Shown here one piece after another: positions 6,658-7,722 of a stretch of 7,722 nucleotides of DNA; positions within the stretch are counted from its first letter, which is position 1; the number at the start of each line of letters is the position of its first letter. Source of the DNA: an uncultured Cellvibrio sp. (GTDB taxonomy: Bacteria > Pseudomonadota > Gammaproteobacteria > Pseudomonadales > Cellvibrionaceae). The position numbers and the translations under genes were made by a program. Below the pieces are notes generated by a model that saw only the letters and a program-made list of their open reading frames with translations, searched no databases and had not been told where the DNA came from. Where the stretch lies: positions 1 through 7,722 of the forward strand of contig CAMLRJ010000148.1 in NCBI GenBank assembly GCA_946482345.1. The letters run 5' to 3'.

Positions 6658-7107
6658 ATGACCGAGCAAACGATACAGGTTTTTATTGACGGCGTAGTGC
6701 GTTATTTCGAGCACGTAGCGGATAAAGAAATTCAAATAGGTAGCCCCTATTTGGTGGAAAATAATTCCCCGGCTGCTTATGACGTCACCGGATTAATTGG
6801 TATATCTGGCCCCTATAAAGGTTGTGTTTATTTTACTTCGCCGAAAATTTTATTGAAGCATGTGTTGATGAGCATAGGTGAGCATGACACAGGTAACGAT
6901 AATATTTTTGATCTGGTCGGTGAAGTTGCCAACACCATTTCTGGTAATGCCAGAAGTGTTTTTGGTCAGGATTTTATGATATCAGTCCCTGTCATGATTG
7001 AAGGTGCTCCCAGTCATATACATTTGCCTTCACACCTTCGATCCTATGTAATTCCCGTCTACTGGCGCGCTTACCATGCTGCTGTTGTGATTTGTCTTGA
7101 TGGTTAA
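6658..7107 (+). CDS. CheX-like phosphatase of phosphorylated CheY
   Basis: This 149-residue protein resembles the CheC/CheX/FliY family, which dephosphorylates CheY-P. The key signature is at residues 88-98, GEVANTISGNA. In CheX proteins the Glu and Asn of E-x-x-N (here E89 and N92) insert into the CheY active site and position the attacking water. A GLIGISGPYKGCVYF stretch (45-59) matches the first beta-hairpin of the fold. Only one E-x-x-N copy is present, as in CheX and unlike CheC, which has two. The ATG directly follows the receiver stop codon with no gap, and GAGGA at 6649-6653 inside the receiver gene serves as ribosome binding site. With the neighbours it makes a complete kinase, receiver and phosphatase set, and its likely substrate is the adjacent CheY-like protein. 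Activity on that protein is inferred from family and position. Confidence 0.85.
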   Translation: MTEQTIQVFIDGVVRYFEHVADKEIQIGSPYLVENNSPAAYDVTGLIGISGPYKGCVYFTSPKILLKHVLMSIGEHDTGNDNIFDLVGEVANTISGNARSVFGQDFMISVPVMIEGAPSHIHLPSHLRSYVIPVYWRAYHAAVVICLDG

Positions 7108-7122
7108 CACTTGTCATACAGG

Positions 7123-7148
7123 AATCATGATGAATGACATCATGGATT
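7123..7148. repeat. Imperfect inverted repeat between cheX-like and DUF2141 genes
   Basis: CATGATG (7126-7132) and CATCATG (7138-7144) form a 7-bp stem with a five-base loop. Three further pairs (AAT with ATT) can form if one G is bulged. No T run follows, so it is not a standard intrinsic terminator. It could be a processing hairpin at the 3' end of the kinase operon or an operator for the next gene. Its left arm shares AATCATGA with the palindrome upstream of the kinase. Confidence 0.4.
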
Positions 7149-7222
7149 AGTGATGCTTGTTATCTCGCATAATGGTTGCGTTGTTTTAATCTGTAAATCT
7201 AGTTATTACAGGAGAACAACTC

Positions 7223-7633
7223 ATGAAGGCGTCATTTTATTTATCTGCTTTAACACTCGCATTTGCCAGCGCTTCTGCATTTGCGCAAGATCTTTCGATT
7301 AATGTTGAAAACGTAAAATCCACTAAAGGATTTTTATATGTTGCGTTACACAATTCAGAATCCACATGGATGAAGCAAGGCATTCAGGGACAAAAATTAC
7401 CCGTAACTGAAAAAACAGTAAATGTTGTTTTTAAAGATTTGCCTGCAGGCGAATACGCTGTAACTTTGTATCAGGATGAAAATGACAATGGCAGTATAGA
7501 CAAAGATGCCATAGGTATTCCTACAGAACCTTACGGTTTTTCCAATAATGGTGCAAACTTTGGCCCACCAAGTTTTAAGGATTCATTGGTATCTGTTGCA
7601 GAAAATAAAACCATTACGATTTATTTGCAGTAA
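7223..7633 (+). CDS. Secreted DUF2141 domain protein
   Basis: This is a small exported protein of 136 residues with no known biochemical role. Residues 1-21 are a classic signal peptide with a hydrophobic core and an AFA cleavage motif, predicted to be cut before Q22. The mature part has the DUF2141 pattern: a beta-rich domain with KGFLYVALHNSE near 35-46, the LPAGEYAVTLYQDEN segment near 73-87, and GIPTEPYGFSNN at 98-109. Residues 85-95 (DENDNGSIDKD) resemble a calcium-binding EF-hand or dockerin-like loop with acidic residues at alternate positions. This loop is a regular feature of DUF2141 proteins as I recall them. AGGAGA seven bases before the ATG is a strong ribosome binding site. The gene is 115 bases from the signalling operon, is followed by its own terminator, and is probably a separate unit. 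Location (periplasm or outside) is inferred from the signal peptide. Confidence 0.9.
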   Translation: MKASFYLSALTLAFASASAFAQDLSINVENVKSTKGFLYVALHNSESTWMKQGIQGQKLPVTEKTVNVVFKDLPAGEYAVTLYQDENDNGSIDKDAIGIPTEPYGFSNNGANFGPPSFKDSLVSVAENKTITIYLQ

Positions 7634-7652
7634 TCAACAATCCATTCCTTAC

Positions 7653-7684
7653 AAAAATAACAGGCTTGATACCTGTTATTTTTT
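7653..7684. terminator. Bidirectional rho-independent terminator after DUF2141 gene
   Basis: AAAAATAACAGG (7653-7664) pairs perfectly with CCTGTTATTTTT (7672-7683) around a seven-base loop. The T-rich right arm provides the U tail for the plus strand, and the A-rich left arm does so for the minus strand. It begins 20 bases after the DUF2141 stop codon. The symmetry suggests it also ends a convergent minus-strand gene beyond the right edge, which is not visible here. Confidence 0.88.
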
Positions 7685-7722
7685 GATGCCTGTCAATTAG
7701 GATTTTTTTCTTACCAAACAGT

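Noticed and set aside
7697..7722. End of a convergent minus-strand gene (frame ending CLVRKKS then TAA)
   Set aside because: Only eight codons are in the window. The bidirectional terminator makes a convergent gene plausible, but the sequence cannot establish it.

Overview
The window looks like a chromosomal segment of a gammaproteobacterium of moderate G+C content. The protein families (an M48 lipoprotein protease, a TfoX N-terminal-domain protein, an Atm1-type exporter, a PilJ-N sensor with a CheA-type ATPase, CheY and CheX, and DUF2141) and the general feel of the proteins suggest Cellvibrionales or a relative. That placement is a judgement from memory of similar proteins, not a search result. 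I see no transposase, integrase, tRNA, rRNA, CRISPR array or phage gene.

Layout. Positions 1-442 (minus strand) hold the N-terminal part of an M48 metalloprotease lipoprotein that runs off the left edge. An A+T-rich divergent intergenic region (443-703) separates it from a run of plus-strand genes. These are a small TfoX N-terminal-domain protein (704-1084), a response regulator with a receiver domain and a PilZ-like C-terminal domain (1173-2057), and an Atm1/HMT1-type ABC exporter half-transporter (2165-3982). A 177-base intergenic region follows. It contains a strong candidate sigma-54 promoter (GG-N10-GC) and, at the predicted start of transcription, a perfect 18-bp palindrome.

Downstream lies a tight three-gene signalling operon: a membrane sensor kinase (4160-6295), a single-domain CheY-like receiver (6295-6657) and a CheX-like phosphatase (6658-7107). 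The kinase overlaps the receiver gene by one base, and the receiver and CheX genes abut with no gap. A separate DUF2141 secreted protein (7223-7633) with its own good ribosome binding site ends at a strong bidirectional terminator (7653-7684).

How the genes may work together. The kinase reads a periplasmic cue through a PilJ-N domain. A central Hpt-like histidine and a C-terminal CheA-type ATPase would pass phosphate to the CheY-like protein, and CheX would remove it. There is no CheW, CheR, CheB or methyl-accepting region, so this is a stripped-down CheA-CheY-CheX module rather than a chemotaxis cluster. The stand-alone receiver has no output domain. Its target is either another protein or, speculatively, a pathway shared with the receiver/PilZ-like protein on the other side of the ABC exporter. 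This module and its control region are the most interesting part of the window.
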